A DNA stretch of 64,000 bases, from contig OX422218.1 in NCBI GenBank assembly GCA_949130495.1, positions 45,036,823-45,100,822 on the forward strand. The letters run 5' to 3'. Positions 49,111 to 60,388 of this stretch are shown here, piece after piece (within the stretch, counting starts at the first letter, position 1; the number at the start of each line of letters is the position of its first letter). The DNA comes from Sambucus nigra. Its lineage: Eukaryota > Streptophyta > Magnoliopsida > Dipsacales > Adoxaceae. Under the pieces are notes generated by a model. The model saw nothing but the letters and a program-made list of their open reading frames with translations, had not been told where the DNA came from and did not search any database. Position numbers and translations under genes: made by a program.

Positions 49111-49310
49111 TATTAACAACACACAACAAAAGTTATTAACAACACACACACGCCCAATGAAACACACGCGCGTAATTAAACACACATATAAATAGTGATT
49201 GACATACACACATACTGAATCGTGCATGCACACACACACTAAATCATAAGCAAAAACACACACGTATAGTGAATTGTGCACACATAAATAAATGAAACAA
49301 ATGGGTTTGG
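49111..49310. repeat. AC-rich simple repeat with a duplicated 23-bp unit
   Basis: ACAACAAAAGTTATTAACAAC appears twice in tandem at about 49100-49145, followed by scattered (CA)n runs to about 49265. It replaces the expected transposase N-terminus of the CACTA element. Confidence 0.6.
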
Positions 49311-49439
49311 CTGGAAATTGAAATGTACCTTGGGTGGAGAGAGATTTTTGCCTGAAAATGAAAGGAGATAAAGTGATATCATATTTCTTGCATAAAAAGA
49401 GTTCTAATTTTCGGGCAAGGGCGAAATGAAATACGGGTT

Positions 49440-49810
49440 CTGATTTTTTATACCTAAAATGGGGTCACCGTAAAAAATTATGACTCATTTTGTGACCCAT
49501 TAATGACTTAAAGATGGTCATGGTTCTCGATCATAACCTCATTGGTGAATAATTTGAAGCTTGAGAAATGCTCATGGTTCTGGAGTGTGACCATGGAATA
49601 TGACCATTTTGAAATGGATTTTGGGGTCAGAGTTCCAAATCGAGACCAATGTTCACTGATAATTGTCATGGGTGGGTCACGGTTTTGGATCATGACCCTC
49701 TTTGTGGCCAAAATAACGAGAAACTTGGCGCCATAATATATCATAGGTGAGTCACAATTTTGGAGTTGGCCCCCTTTATCATGGTTTCTAATCGTGACCA
49801 TCCCCTTGAT
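49440..49810 (-). repeat. CACTA subterminal repeats
   Basis: At least five degenerate copies of a GGTCA(T/C)GGTTNTNGANCATGACC palindromic unit in both orientations, spaced about 45-60 bp. Examples: near 49515 'ggtcatggttctcgatcataacc', 49675 'gggtcacggttttggatc' and 49780 'ggtttctaatcgtgacc'. In CACTA elements such units bind the transposase accessory protein. Open frames on both strands here are by-products of the repeat. Confidence 0.65.
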
Positions 49811-49826
49811 GATGTCTGGTTGAGTG

Positions 49827-51945
49827 GAAAAACCGAGCGTCCGTGTAATACGCTAGTCGTTGTTATCGGCTTCCAACTTCAATACAAAAAAAACCTAAAC
49901 TTTTAACTACACTTTTATGGAGTATAGTAGTAAGTCTGGGTATCGAATCCATAGGGAATGTTTTATAGAATTTAATTGATTTATTACTTCTAAACTAAAA
50001 ATGAAAAAGATGATGATTAGGAAAATTTCTATAAAAAAATTACTTAAGAAAAACAAACTGAAAAGTGCAAAAGAAATTAGATCTGACAAATGGGAGAAAA
50101 TAGGGTAGGGTACAATCCCTCAATCCTTAACAAATTATCCTTTAGAATACTAGAATTATAAATCAAAATTCTTGATTAAATCCAGTCCTTATCATCACTA
50201 AGCATTACATATATGAGGTTCAAGACCGCATCATATGAAATCAAAGATCAATATAAGGCGGTGAACGACAAATTATACATACAAAGCATTCTTAAACATC
50301 CCAAGTACCTAGGGCAAGAGAGATTAAAAGATATGACAATGCATATATGATTTTCATTCACGATTCAACCAATATTTTCATTTATTTCCTAATTTTCCAT
50401 ACAAATAATTTGTATTAGGATTGAGTTCATGTACCCCAACCCTTGAGAAATTAGCTACTCATGATTGGATAAAAAAAAACAAATTCATACACAAAATTAT
50501 GGATCTACAAAACATGGTAAATAATTTGCAAGTAATAAAATAAGAGAATGGAAAGAGTTTACTTGAATTCAGCAACAAGGAATTGAGATTCAGAATACAA
50601 ACTAGGGTTCATACAACTCTTGAAGAAATTGGAAATTAACCCTAAAATTCAATCTAGCACTTCTAACCTACTCCTAACCTAGCCTCTCTCTAGCAACTCC
50701 CCTTCAAATGATGTAGGTCATGGGATTTTATAGCACAAAATCTCGAAATTGACAACCAATAGTGCTTGTGGAACAAGTTTTCCAAGAGTTGCACTGCATT
50801 AAATGCATAATTAATGACAGAAATCCGCACATCCAGACTCTTCATTATCCCGCAACTTCAAAACATCGTAACTTCTTCACCGTAGCTCGGATTGAGGAGC
50901 CGTTTTTTCCAGTATTCTTGTAATTTAGAGCTCTTCAACTTTATAGTTGGCCCCACCTTCGGACTAAGGCTGAAAAATTACGAAAATGCCCTTCAACCCT
51001 CCATTTCTTGGTTTCTTTCATTGTTTTGCGTTCTCCTTAGCACTAACTTGCATGAAATACCTGTAAAACACATGAGAAATGCACAAAACAAGAAATACTT
51101 GCCAAAATGGGTTTGTAGCATAAATAAGAGACAAATCCAAGCTACTTACACTGCACGGGATCATAAAAATACTGAAATTAAGGGGATAAATGTGAAGAAT
51201 ATGTGCCTAAACAATGTCACCTTAAACCCTGGTCACTAATTGATTCATATTAAATACCTAGGGTTCATGGTTTTGCATGCCTCTGTATTTTCCTTGATGA
51301 CGGTATCTCAAGGAGGCAACATATCTTTTGCTTATCTTGAGAAAAATAGGCTAGGGAATTTATGTCTACATATTTCCCTATATCGACGATAGATGAGCGC
51401 CTCAAGAAAGGGCATAATCCTAGGCGCACAGTGGGAAGGAAAGAAAAGTGAAAAGAGGCTCTTCACGGAGACCCCGACCCCCCTCGGGATGGTCAAATCT
51501 TCCACTCGCAAAGTTGTTCGGAATCTAGGAGACAAACAATCCAAATTTATAATTTTTGTGATAAGGGTAAATCTAATAAGGACACTCTATAATGACTCCA
51601 CATCATACTTTAAAAGGTAATGTCCACCCTCCTATTAAGTGTATCCCCTTCAGCAGCACCTCCCTCCTAGCCCTATGTCACAACTTCCACTTCTAGCTCC
51701 CTTACCCTGGCCTCTAGGGTGGAAATATGAGACAAGGAAACCTACTCATCATGGGCCCAACCTTAGTCTACACCATCCTCCCTCTCCATCACTCAATCCT
51801 TGACATCTGTTTGTCGACACTAACCACCAAATCATTCGATCCCACACTAGGCCTTTCATCCTAGAGATCGAGATGCAACCCTCACAATCAAAATCTAAAA
51901 ATTGTAGGTAAAAATGAGTTCCCAAAATCCTTTGAGCATTCTCTA
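49827..51945. other. Noncoding, probably derived from old retrotransposon sequence
   Basis: No coding domain recognised. A GGGTATCGAATCCATAGGGAA string at 49937-49957 and the later 'cttcaccgtagctcggattgagg' region (about 50877-50899) resemble stretches common in large noncoding plant LTR derivatives, from memory of such repeats and not tested. A stretch on the minus strand around 51640-51760 (ISTLEARVRELEVEVV in translation) could be the coiled C-terminus of the PMD-like gene at 54210-54900, but this is weak. Confidence 0.35.
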
Positions 51946-51950
51946 ATGGG

Positions 51951-53362
51951 TGTAACAACCCAAATTTTTAAATAGGTATTTTTATATACATGACTTTTGA
52001 CAACATGTGTCGCATAGGACGCGAACTTGCGTGATTTTTGTAGGACATTTTATTGGGGTTAAAAATAATTTGACCATATTTATTGGATGCTAAAAATAGA
52101 CCAAAGAGTGCCATGGGGTCAAAAGTCAAAAAATGAATAAATAAACGAAATATTATTACTTTATTCCAAAAAAATAAAAATGCTCAAAAATTCTGAAAAT
52201 CATCATACCGAATTAGAATTTAATTTTAAGGAACTTTCCCTTCTTCGACATTTCCAAAAAACATTAATAAACCCGATTTAGGCCATTTTTCGGTTCGGCC
52301 AGACTTCTTTTTTTCTAAACTTTAATCATTTTGTTGCCTTATTTAAAGGGGTGGTGGACAACCCTTTTTGACCATTTTGGTTGAAACTTTCGGCACAATA
52401 TTTTGGCAGCATACATATTGTATATTCCTCTCCTTTTTATATATACCTTGGCCCCTTTAATTTATGCATTCAACCTTAGTTTGGAGGTGTGTTCTTCGGG
52501 TCATTTTGAGAGAGAACTTGAAGATGAATTTGTGGATCTTTGAGGACAGATTATTGTTGAGTTCAGGGAAGATTTATGTTGGTTACTTTTTGGTGGTTTA
52601 AGGTATAGGGTTTTACACAATATTCTGCTTAATCTTGCGAGTGTTATTCCCTTTGAATTGATATGATTATTGAACTCATTTTTGAATTGTTAAATTCATT
52701 GAAATCTGTAAAAATAATGGTTGGAATTATTTTGATTCATGTGGTATTTATCATGTTGTTGTTGAGCACGTTGTCATGAGATTTTAATATGGAACAGATG
52801 TTGGGCACCCACCAAGATTCCTATTTTGGCTACTTGATAAAGTATGGTACGATATGGTGAGGCCTGGTGACTCCGGTTAATGTGTTGTTGAGAAATTATA
52901 TGGATAAATGCTTATGAGATTCGCCTTTGATTTGAATATTTGTACTCATCTTGTTACACTTTATTCACCACTAAAAATATTTCTCGACCATCTTTCCTGT
53001 CGTATTATGTATTTCCCCATATTTTCTTTTAGTTGGTAGGTTAGCATAGATATGAGCACTATGGACCTATTGGGATGATTTAAGCGTGGTTATTTTTGGG
53101 GAAGAATATTGGAGAATACTAGATGAGAAAATTTGTATTTATTTTGATGTATAGAGCATTGGCGATTTATATTCTTTCGAGACAGATAGTTGTATTATTT
53201 CGAGAGACTTTTGGTTCAATTTAATTTGAAGAAATTGAGATTAGTGGTTTCTCTTATATTGTGGGATTTTTAGATGCTCTATACCGTGTTATTTGTGGAT
53301 TTGGTTAGTTTTATCGACAGTGGTGCTCCGCTCCGCTCTCCCCGGGCGGGCGGGGTGTTACA
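51951..53362 (+). mobile_element. Solo LTR, chromovirus-type ends
   Basis: 1412 bp that begins TGTAACAACCC and ends GGGGTGTTACA, with a 5-bp duplication ATGGG at 51946-51950 and 53363-53367. No internal region, primer site or second LTR is present, so this is the product of LTR-LTR recombination. The terminal pattern TGTAAC.../...GTTACA resembles the LTR ends of the chromovirus in this window (TGTAATACCCC/GGGGTGTCACA), but the body is not the same family. A TTTTATATATACC string at 52435-52447 is a possible TATA box. It is bounded on both sides by sequence lacking any other mobile feature. Confidence 0.88.
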
Positions 53363-53367
53363 ATGGG

Positions 53368-54209
53368 CCGGCCACATCAGAGATTAATCATAGACCCACC
53401 CTATTAGCCTAAGAAAGTCCACTGGCACCATCGAGAAATATCCCCTCAAGCCCCTAGGATCCCTCAAAGCCCCATCACCACCTACTACATCCCACATAGG
53501 CACATCATACCCACCCATGACTAACCCTAGAAATATCCCCTGAGCACTAACACTTCCTCAAGAAAAACATTTGCCTCCTCTTGCTCTCCCTCAGGAGCCA
53601 ACCAATATCTATCCACTACCCCCAACTCACCTTTAGAGACATTTACTCTCTGTAACCCCCATCTCGGTCCCCTCCTCTTCTATAACCAAGCTAGAATGTT
53701 TCAAAGCCTAAGCATGTGGAGGGGCATCATCATTACCCTCGTATCCATTAAACGTTGATAATATATGTCCTCACAAAGAAAATAAAAAGTAGTAAACCCA
53801 TCCGTAAATATCTATCTTTTACTGTGGTCGACCCCTCGACGTGCCTAATACAGTAAGAAGAGGAAACCACACCCTAACATTAGAATCCAATATGATATGG
53901 TGAGTCACCCTCTCGCCTAGAAAAAAGAGGTCCCCATAAGGATCCTATAACAAAAACATCTGACTCGATATCACCCATGCCACAATAGTCACCCTCTACA
54001 CATGGCAGGTCAACTCCCAAGGCACCTGAAAGAATAAAACACGAACAAAAAGTGAAACATAATGTGGAAAGTAGGTACTAAATTATGAAAAATAAAATAA
54101 TACGCAAAACTAGTTATAGTCCCCATAGTCATCCCATTCACAAGCTCTTTGGATGCCTCCAACGACATGGATGATCCCTCCCTCAAATTCCCAGCGCAAA
54201 TTGTTTCAA
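53368..54209. other. Unassigned sequence, possibly the degraded 3' part of the PMD-like gene
   Basis: C-rich plus strand with many stops in all frames. By position it would be the middle to C-terminal part of the minus-strand PMD-like frame that starts near 54900. I cannot recognise a domain in it. Confidence 0.25.
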
Positions 54210-54900
54210 GAGGGGAACTCCAATAATAAGATCAATAGTCTGCAATCTCTACGAATACATAGCCACATAGATAAAAAAAACCACATTTGGACAAACATAT
54301 CGATAATATACGCCATAATTAATAGAAAAGACAAGTATCTGCAGAATAAAAATAAAGATAATAACACTAAAATTGCACATACATCCCACAAATATGCAAA
54401 ACTTGTAAAACTGATTGTACTGTATCTTAAAAAGAGAGATATATACTGGAACTTCTCTGCCATCCCTATCCTTCCTTATACATACTCCAAAATATTAGAA
54501 AAGTCCATCATGAATGGAAACCACAACAAATGGATCCCACCTAGACCACCCGACATTAAAAGCAATCCAATAGTAAACAAAAGCAAAGATCTGGAATACC
54601 ATCTCACCATTGCTACATCAATCTTGGGATCCCCACCTGCACTAGATAAGTGGTCAAAGCATACACATCGAGGAAATCACCCTGTGTACAACCTAATTAT
54701 ATCCCCAAACCCACATGAAGTCCCTCTTCAGTAATGGTCAGATTCTGATCAACCACTAGGGTACTGCGGCCAATGAGAGTCTCGTGAAGGCATAGAAGTC
54801 CAAGGGAATCATGGTAATACCTCTCATCGGTAAGTGGAAGGTACTAGTGGTATCTCACCAATTCTCACACAAAGTAATTGTATTCAACCAACTCATCCTA
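54210..54900 (-). pseudogene. Plant mobile domain (PMD)-like fragment, broken
   Basis: The minus strand reads, across stops, ENW, DTTSTFHLPMRG and ITMIPLDFYAFTRLSL (about 54870-54770). This follows the conserved PMD opening (-W---T-TFHLP-GEMTITP-DF-A-TGL). Downstream comes VAMVRWYSRSLLLFTIGLLL, then GGIHLLWFPFMMDFSNILEYVWG-like text across a stop, which fits the PMD stretch preceding the Y-WG-A-LA-LY motif. PMD proteins occur as host genes silencing transposons and as cargo in plant transposons. Here several stops make it nonfunctional. A 193-codon plus-strand frame over the same bases is its antisense shadow. Confidence 0.48.
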
Positions 54901-55099
54901 TAATCAACATCGGTGAGATAGTCCAGTAGCAGGTTCAACACCATGGCATACACGAAGGCGAGAACAAAAGGGGATCCATCACCCAAACTCTAACCACTAG
55001 TGTTATTAAACCCTAAACTCGAGCATCCTACTATGTTGTAAGAAATAAAATATAAAACAAATATATTAGTAACAATAAATATAACTTTTTATATTGGAT

Positions 55100-55835
55100 T
55101 TTGGATTACTGTATTCTCACTTAAGCAACCTACCCTCTATTCTCACTAACCACGAAGGTTAACAAATCGTGAGGTGACCAAAAATTTCCTAGAGCTTTCC
55201 CCTAGATTTTGTGTTATTTTTTATTCACACTTAAGCTACCTACCCTTTGTTCCCACACACTAGGAAGCTTAACCAGTCGTGAGGTGAACAGAACCCCTGA
55301 AGATTTCTCCCTCTTAGATTTTGGGTTCTAACCAGGAAAGTTAACCAGTTGTGATGTGACCAAAATCCCCTCGAATCTATATCCCTCTCGAAGTTTGTGT
55401 TACCATGTATATACACTTAAGCTAAACGACCTTGGTTTATACTATCAAGGAAGGTTTAGCAGTCGTGTGGTGACAAAAATCCCCCTCGAGCTTTCTCCCT
55501 CCTAGAGTTTGCGTTATCGCGTATTCACACTTAAGATAATTACCCTCGATTACAATAACTAGGCAAGTTAACTAGTCGTTATGAGACTTCAAACCTCCCG
55601 ATGCTTTCTCCCTCCCAGAGTTTGGTTTACAGTGTAATCACGCTTAAGCTATCTTCCCTCTATCCCTACTAATTAGGAAGGTTAACCAGTTGTGAGGTGA
55701 CTATAAAACCCTCTAATCTTTCTCCCTCCAAGAGTTTGGGTTACTGTACATTCATAATTAATATACCTACCCTTTGTGCCCACTAACTAGTCATGAGGTG
55801 ACAAGAAACCCCTAGAATTTTCTCCTATACAATTA
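55100..55835. repeat. Tandem repeat of about 113 bp, six to seven degenerate copies
   Basis: Recurring landmarks are CACTTAAGCTACCTACCCT, then TAGGAAGGTTAACCAGTCGTGAGGTGAC, then CCC-T--AGCTTTCTCCCTCC-AGAGTTTG (given as separate short motifs). The TTAAG landmark occurs at 55121, 55231, 55418, 55531 and 55644: steps of 110, 187 (two units with a partial deletion), 113 and 113 bp. It has no similarity to the 166-bp satellite. No coding potential. Confidence 0.85.
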
Positions 55836-56085
55836 TCATTTGACTAGTCCATCATCATCATACCCTCATTACGATCCATTTTCCTTGTTTAAGCCATATA
55901 CACATGTTCGGTTTATATTAGTTTTACTTTTACCAAACTTTTTTTTTGTTTTATCTCAACTTTCTTATCACTTTTGATTTTTATACTTTCTTTGTTTTAT
56001 TTATTTTTATTATTATTACGGGGTTTTATTGACATTTTATCATTTCCTATTTTTATTCTTATTCAATTAGTTATTATCATTTTTT
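55836..56085. other. AT-rich spacer, no feature seen
   Basis: Low-complexity T/A-rich sequence including short ATT runs. It lies between the 113-bp tandem repeat and the 3' end of the L1 element. Confidence 0.5.
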
Positions 56086-56419
56086 AAGAAAGAAGAAGAG
56101 AGACCCCACAAGTTTTATTAATATTAAAAGGAGAAAGAGCCTTTCCTAGGTGGCATGAACAAGCTCAAGGAAAATGAAAATTGATGATTTTTTTAGCCCA
56201 TTGAGAATATCTTCAAAAGCTAAAAATGAGGGAAATTATAAATATTCCCCTTACACAAAAAAACATTAAGTAGGACATATAAAATAGTGAAAAAAACTTA
56301 AGAACAAGTTCTAATTATGGTAAGACTAATTTTATCAATCTTAGGCAGCCCCATGGTTATTTTTGGAAGTTAATTAAAAGAAGAGTAGGATGGAGAAATA
56401 GATGGGGAAGATGCCACAT

Positions 56420-59400
56420 TTTCAAGGCAATCAGCAACACCATTACCCTATTTCTATACATGTCGGATCCTAAAAAAATTTGAGCAAATGACCATATTGC
56501 AATAGGAAATACATTTTTTAAATCTCTAAAAGGAATTCCAAATATTGACCATCATATTGAGGAGAGTAATTGAATCAGTTTCAATGAAAAAATCTTGAAT
56601 ATCCATCTTTAAACAAAGTTCTATGCCACATTTTAAAACTTTAACTTCTACAAATAAACTAGTTTGAAACCCCAAAAATTAATAGAAACCAACTATAAAA
56701 TCCCCATTATGGTCTAAGATAATACCCCCACAACCACTAGATATAGGATCACCTTTAGAGGATCCAATAACATTAAGCTTGAAACAATTCTGGACTTCAA
56801 TTCAATTCCTTATGAGTAGTTTAGATATAGGTACAAAAATTTCTACCTCTGCTGAGAAGGAAGATGTTCATCTTATCTCTATGTTCACCCTTAAAATATA
56901 TGGAAAGTATTTATCTTTGATGTCAGTTAAATGACATTAGATATAATTTTCTGATCTACCATTCAAGTATCTTCAAAGAAGCAATCGTTCCTAGACTTCC
57001 ATAATTCCCAGAAGAAAATGATGGGAAGGAGACCAAAAAGGAATTGAATATGAGTTTATAGTTATTTTTTAACCAAAAGGGCTTGCCCCAATGGTTATCA
57101 GCAACCCTTACTTTGTAAGAGTTTGGGGATTCAAGTCTCACCCCCTCCCCCTCCCCCTCCCCATCCCCATCCACCCCTCCCTCTCCCCAAGACTTCAACT
57201 TAAAAAATATAAAAAAAGTAAAAAAATTAAAATTAAAAAAATATATTTATAAAAAGATAATTATTTTTTTATCCACCAAGAGATAAACATTTAATGGCAG
57301 GATTGAAAATTGAGTCTTAATCCAAACATATTACCAAAGAATGACCAAACAAATTTAGTTATTGGACCATTCAGAAAAGTGTGAAAGATAAATTCCTTGT
57401 GTTCGTAAAAACATCTACATCTAGAGTCCAACTATATATTCAATTTCTAAATTTGAGAGTCCAAAGGAATAGCATTATGCAAAAGCTTCCAAGACAATAT
57501 AGATAGTTTCAAAGGGAATGAGCTAGACCATAGGAATTTCCAAATTAAGGAAGTGGGTATACAAGATTTGACAAAAGTCATAAGAAGATTTAAAAGAGAA
57601 TAGTCCATCTTTTGTAAGGTTCCACACTTGAGAATCCTCCTATGATAAGATTATGTCCTTAATTAAGATAGTTACATATCTTATTCTTTTGATCATATGG
57701 GAACTATAAGGGCATGATAAAAGAGAGTTTTTATATTTTTGATGCATAAAAGAATCCCATAGACTTTTTAAGGAGATCAAAGACCTACACATCTTCAAAC
57801 TATCTACTTTAATGCCACCATCTAAGCTTCTAAAGTTCAGACCCCCTTCATTGAATGAATGGCAAATATATTTCCAACTAATCCAATGGTATTTAAATTT
57901 TTCATTAGAAGAGGAAGACCAAAAAATTAGCAAAACAGTATGAATTCCTTTTATAATAGTTTTGGAAGATTTAGAACAGCTAAAGTATAAATTGGAATAG
58001 AAAATAGGACATGATTGATCAAGATAAGTCTTCCTCCAGGAGATAGAAATTTCAACTTCCAACCAATTAGTTTACCTCTAATTTTCTTGATTAGCTGAGT
58101 AAAGTAAACTAATTTCAGTCTACCTTTTTATAAAGGGCATCCTAGGTATTTGAGGGGGAGAGGATTATATTAAAGGACAAGGTTAAAATAAATGGCATTG
58201 CTTCTATCAATATGAGTCTTTGGGTAAATAGGGAAACAAATCTTGTTTCTATTGATTTTCTGAATAAATATATCTTCATATGCATGCAGGAACACCATTA
58301 GTTTAGAGGTGCTTTTTTTCTCCTATTTGTAAAGATTATGTTATCATATGAATAGCTAAATGAGATATGATTTAGAATCCTAAAGGATGTTTACAAATTT
58401 TTATGTTGTTTCTAATGACCATCTTACTAAGAACTTTAGAAAACATTTTAGTCACAATGATAAAGAAACTTAAGGAAAGTGGATCCCCCTTACTTAAAAC
58501 CCCTACTAGATATAATGAAGCCAATTGAGTGGCCATTCACATTTACACAGAACCAATTGTTGGATAGTAATCTCCAAATCATATCCATTAAGCACTCACC
58601 AAAATAAAGCTTTCTTAGCGCAGAGAGGAGGAACATCTAAGAAATCCTATCATAAGATTTTTCCATATCAATCTGTAGGATTGTGTTAGAGCCATGGGAT
58701 TTTTTTTTCAAAATTAGCCGAGCCAAGAGGATGTTATATGTTATATTCCGGCCTTTAATGGAGACACGTTGGTTTGGGGAGATAATGGAAGGAACAATTG
58801 TGGAAGGTCTAGAGTTAAGAATTTTAGAAATGATTTTGAAAGAAAAATTATAGGGGCAAATAGATATGTAATCGGAACAAGAAAAGGAAATTTTAGGTTT
58901 GGGAATGAGGGAGATAGAAGTTGAAGACCAATTCATAGGTATTTGATCTCCAACAAATAAAAAGGTGATGGATTGGAAAATGTTGTATTTAATAATTTCC
59001 CAAAAATAAACATAAAAATTCCCATCAAGACCATTAGGACCTAGTACCCCATCAGCATTTAGCCTCCTAATTGTTATCACAATCTCATCTACAAAAGTAA
59101 AGGTAGTAAGAGATTCATTAAAGTCTAAAGAGATGACATCAGGGATAAAATTTAGTAACCCAGTGTTATTAGGTTGGTTTATAAGAAAGAAGATTTTGGA
59201 AATAAGAAATAAACATTTACTCAATATTATTTTGAGAAGATATCCCTTGCTAATCTTGTTTTTGAAGTTTATATATACATAAAAATTTCATCTTAGCCTT
59301 AACTATAAAGAGAAAAATTTATATTGAATCACGTTCTTTTAACCACTTAATGTTAAACTTTTGCAGCCAATATAATTCTTTAATCTTCAAAGCGTATTTT

Positions 59401-60388
59401 AGCTTTGATTTTGTGGCATTCATGGCCATTAAATTTGTAGAAGTTTGGGATTGATCATGCAAAATCTTACAAGCAATCAAAGTATGTTAAAGTTCCTTGA
59501 CATATTGAGTAATGTCTTTAAATGTTTTTTTCTTCCAAGTCCTCATCTAATTTTTTAGCCTCTTCAACTTCATAGAAAAGAGTTTCATGAGAGAAACTTG
59601 CATAGGGGAGGTCCAAGAACCAAGCACCGTATCTTTTAAATATTTGTGATTACACAACATCTTTTGGAATTTTAATGACACAGGAAATAATCCAATTATG
59701 TTTTGATGGATATAATAATATGAGCATGACCAGAGGAATTTCTATTAAGATGATCCACGTTAGTAGATTGAAAAACTTCCTCTCAATTTTCTTATCTAAG
59801 GCTCTATCTAGCCTAGCTAAGATGATACCATCCTCATCTATATTATTACACCAAGTGTACTTTGAACCACTGAAGTCATGATCAAACACACCACATGATC
59901 AAATAATATCATTAAAATCTTAGGTAGAATGAAAATCCATTAGATTATTACTAATTTTCTCCCCTTGAGTGGCAAAGACATTAAAATCCCCTATAATAAG
60001 GTGCGCATAGTTCCACATGTGGGAATAAATCAGGTCGAATTTTCCCACAATTTTTATCTCTCAGTTCTAGTGCATTTAGCACACACAAGAAAGATAAAGA
60101 TGAGAGAAAAAAAGGACTGGTCTTCAATTCTTAAAGTTTGGTCTTGACCTTCATTCCATAAAATATGTACTTTAAATCTAAACTTCCAAAAGAACCAAAT
60201 TTAAGAGGAAATATTAGATATGCATCCCTCAAAATTCCACTTGAACTTGTATTTGTCAATACTTGTTGAATCTTAGGCTCAAGTAAAGCAATGCTAGGTA
60301 GTTTGTGCATATTAATCATTTTTTTTATTCTTCTAGTTCAAGGATTCTTTGAAACACCAATAACATTCCAACATAATAAATTAGTCAT
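56420..60388 (-). pseudogene. LINE ORF2: endonuclease, reverse transcriptase, RNase H
   Basis: It starts at ATG 60388 (MTNLLCWNV, as in L1 endonucleases), then ALLEPKIQQ (60260), FSGSKYTWCNN and ARLDRALD (about 59860-59800) of the endonuclease. RT: GPNGLDGNFY, SLIPKPK, ISPNQRVSIKGRNITYNILLA and LQIDMEKSYDR (59060-58640). The catalytic box reads FSYSYDNIIF at 58340-58360, where L1s have YSDD or YADD, so the first aspartate is Tyr. The zf-RVT region YHWISWKYIC and NEGGLNFRSLDGG is at about 57890-57800. RNase H (FKLNVIGSSKGDP, then GGIILDHNGDF) is at about 56790-56690, with an acidic FIETDS further on. Stops and frameshifts occur throughout, and a SINE interrupts it at 57071-57260. Family role: target-primed reverse transcription. 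Confidence 0.82.
57071..57260 (+). mobile_element. tRNA-derived SINE inside the LINE
   Basis: It starts with a tRNA-like head: CTTGCCCCAATGGTTATCAG (A-box region), then CTTTGTAAGAG, then GGGGATTCAAGTCTCAC (B-box region, compare GGTTCGANTCC). A C-rich (CCCCTC)n stretch and an A-rich 3' tail follow. A short imperfect duplication, TTATTTTTT at 57062-57070 and 57261-57269, flanks it. It is probably a SINE transcribed by RNA polymerase III and mobilised by L1-type machinery. The host LINE reads on across the site once it is removed. Confidence 0.72.

Larger units (their letters stand above)
46830..49826 (-). mobile_element. Decayed CACTA (En/Spm-type) DNA transposon
   Basis: The minus strand carries TNP2-type transposase pieces in the correct order (zinc-ribbon region, GHRRYLP motif, DUF4218, then DUF4216). 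Upstream is a 370-bp zone of repeated GGTCATGGTTNTNGATCATGACC-like units, typical of CACTA subterminal repeats. A CACTC string at 49826-49822 (minus strand), just outside those repeats, could be the mutated 5' terminus. I found no matching 3' terminus. The N-terminal part of the transposase is missing. The element is dead but its internal order is preserved. Confidence 0.75.

Noticed and set aside
49508..49801. 97-codon minus-strand ORF with repeated NHD-like text
   Set aside because: It is the translation of CACTA subterminal repeats.
49930..49960. tRNA gene
   Set aside because: Only a B-box-like string; no A box at proper distance and no cloverleaf stems seen.
54153..54734. 193-codon plus-strand ORF
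   Set aside because: No recognisable domain and odd composition. It is antisense to the PMD-like fragment, which explains the bases better.
57125..57185. Stand-alone C-rich microsatellite
   Set aside because: It sits between the B box and the A-rich tail of the SINE and is better treated as part of it.
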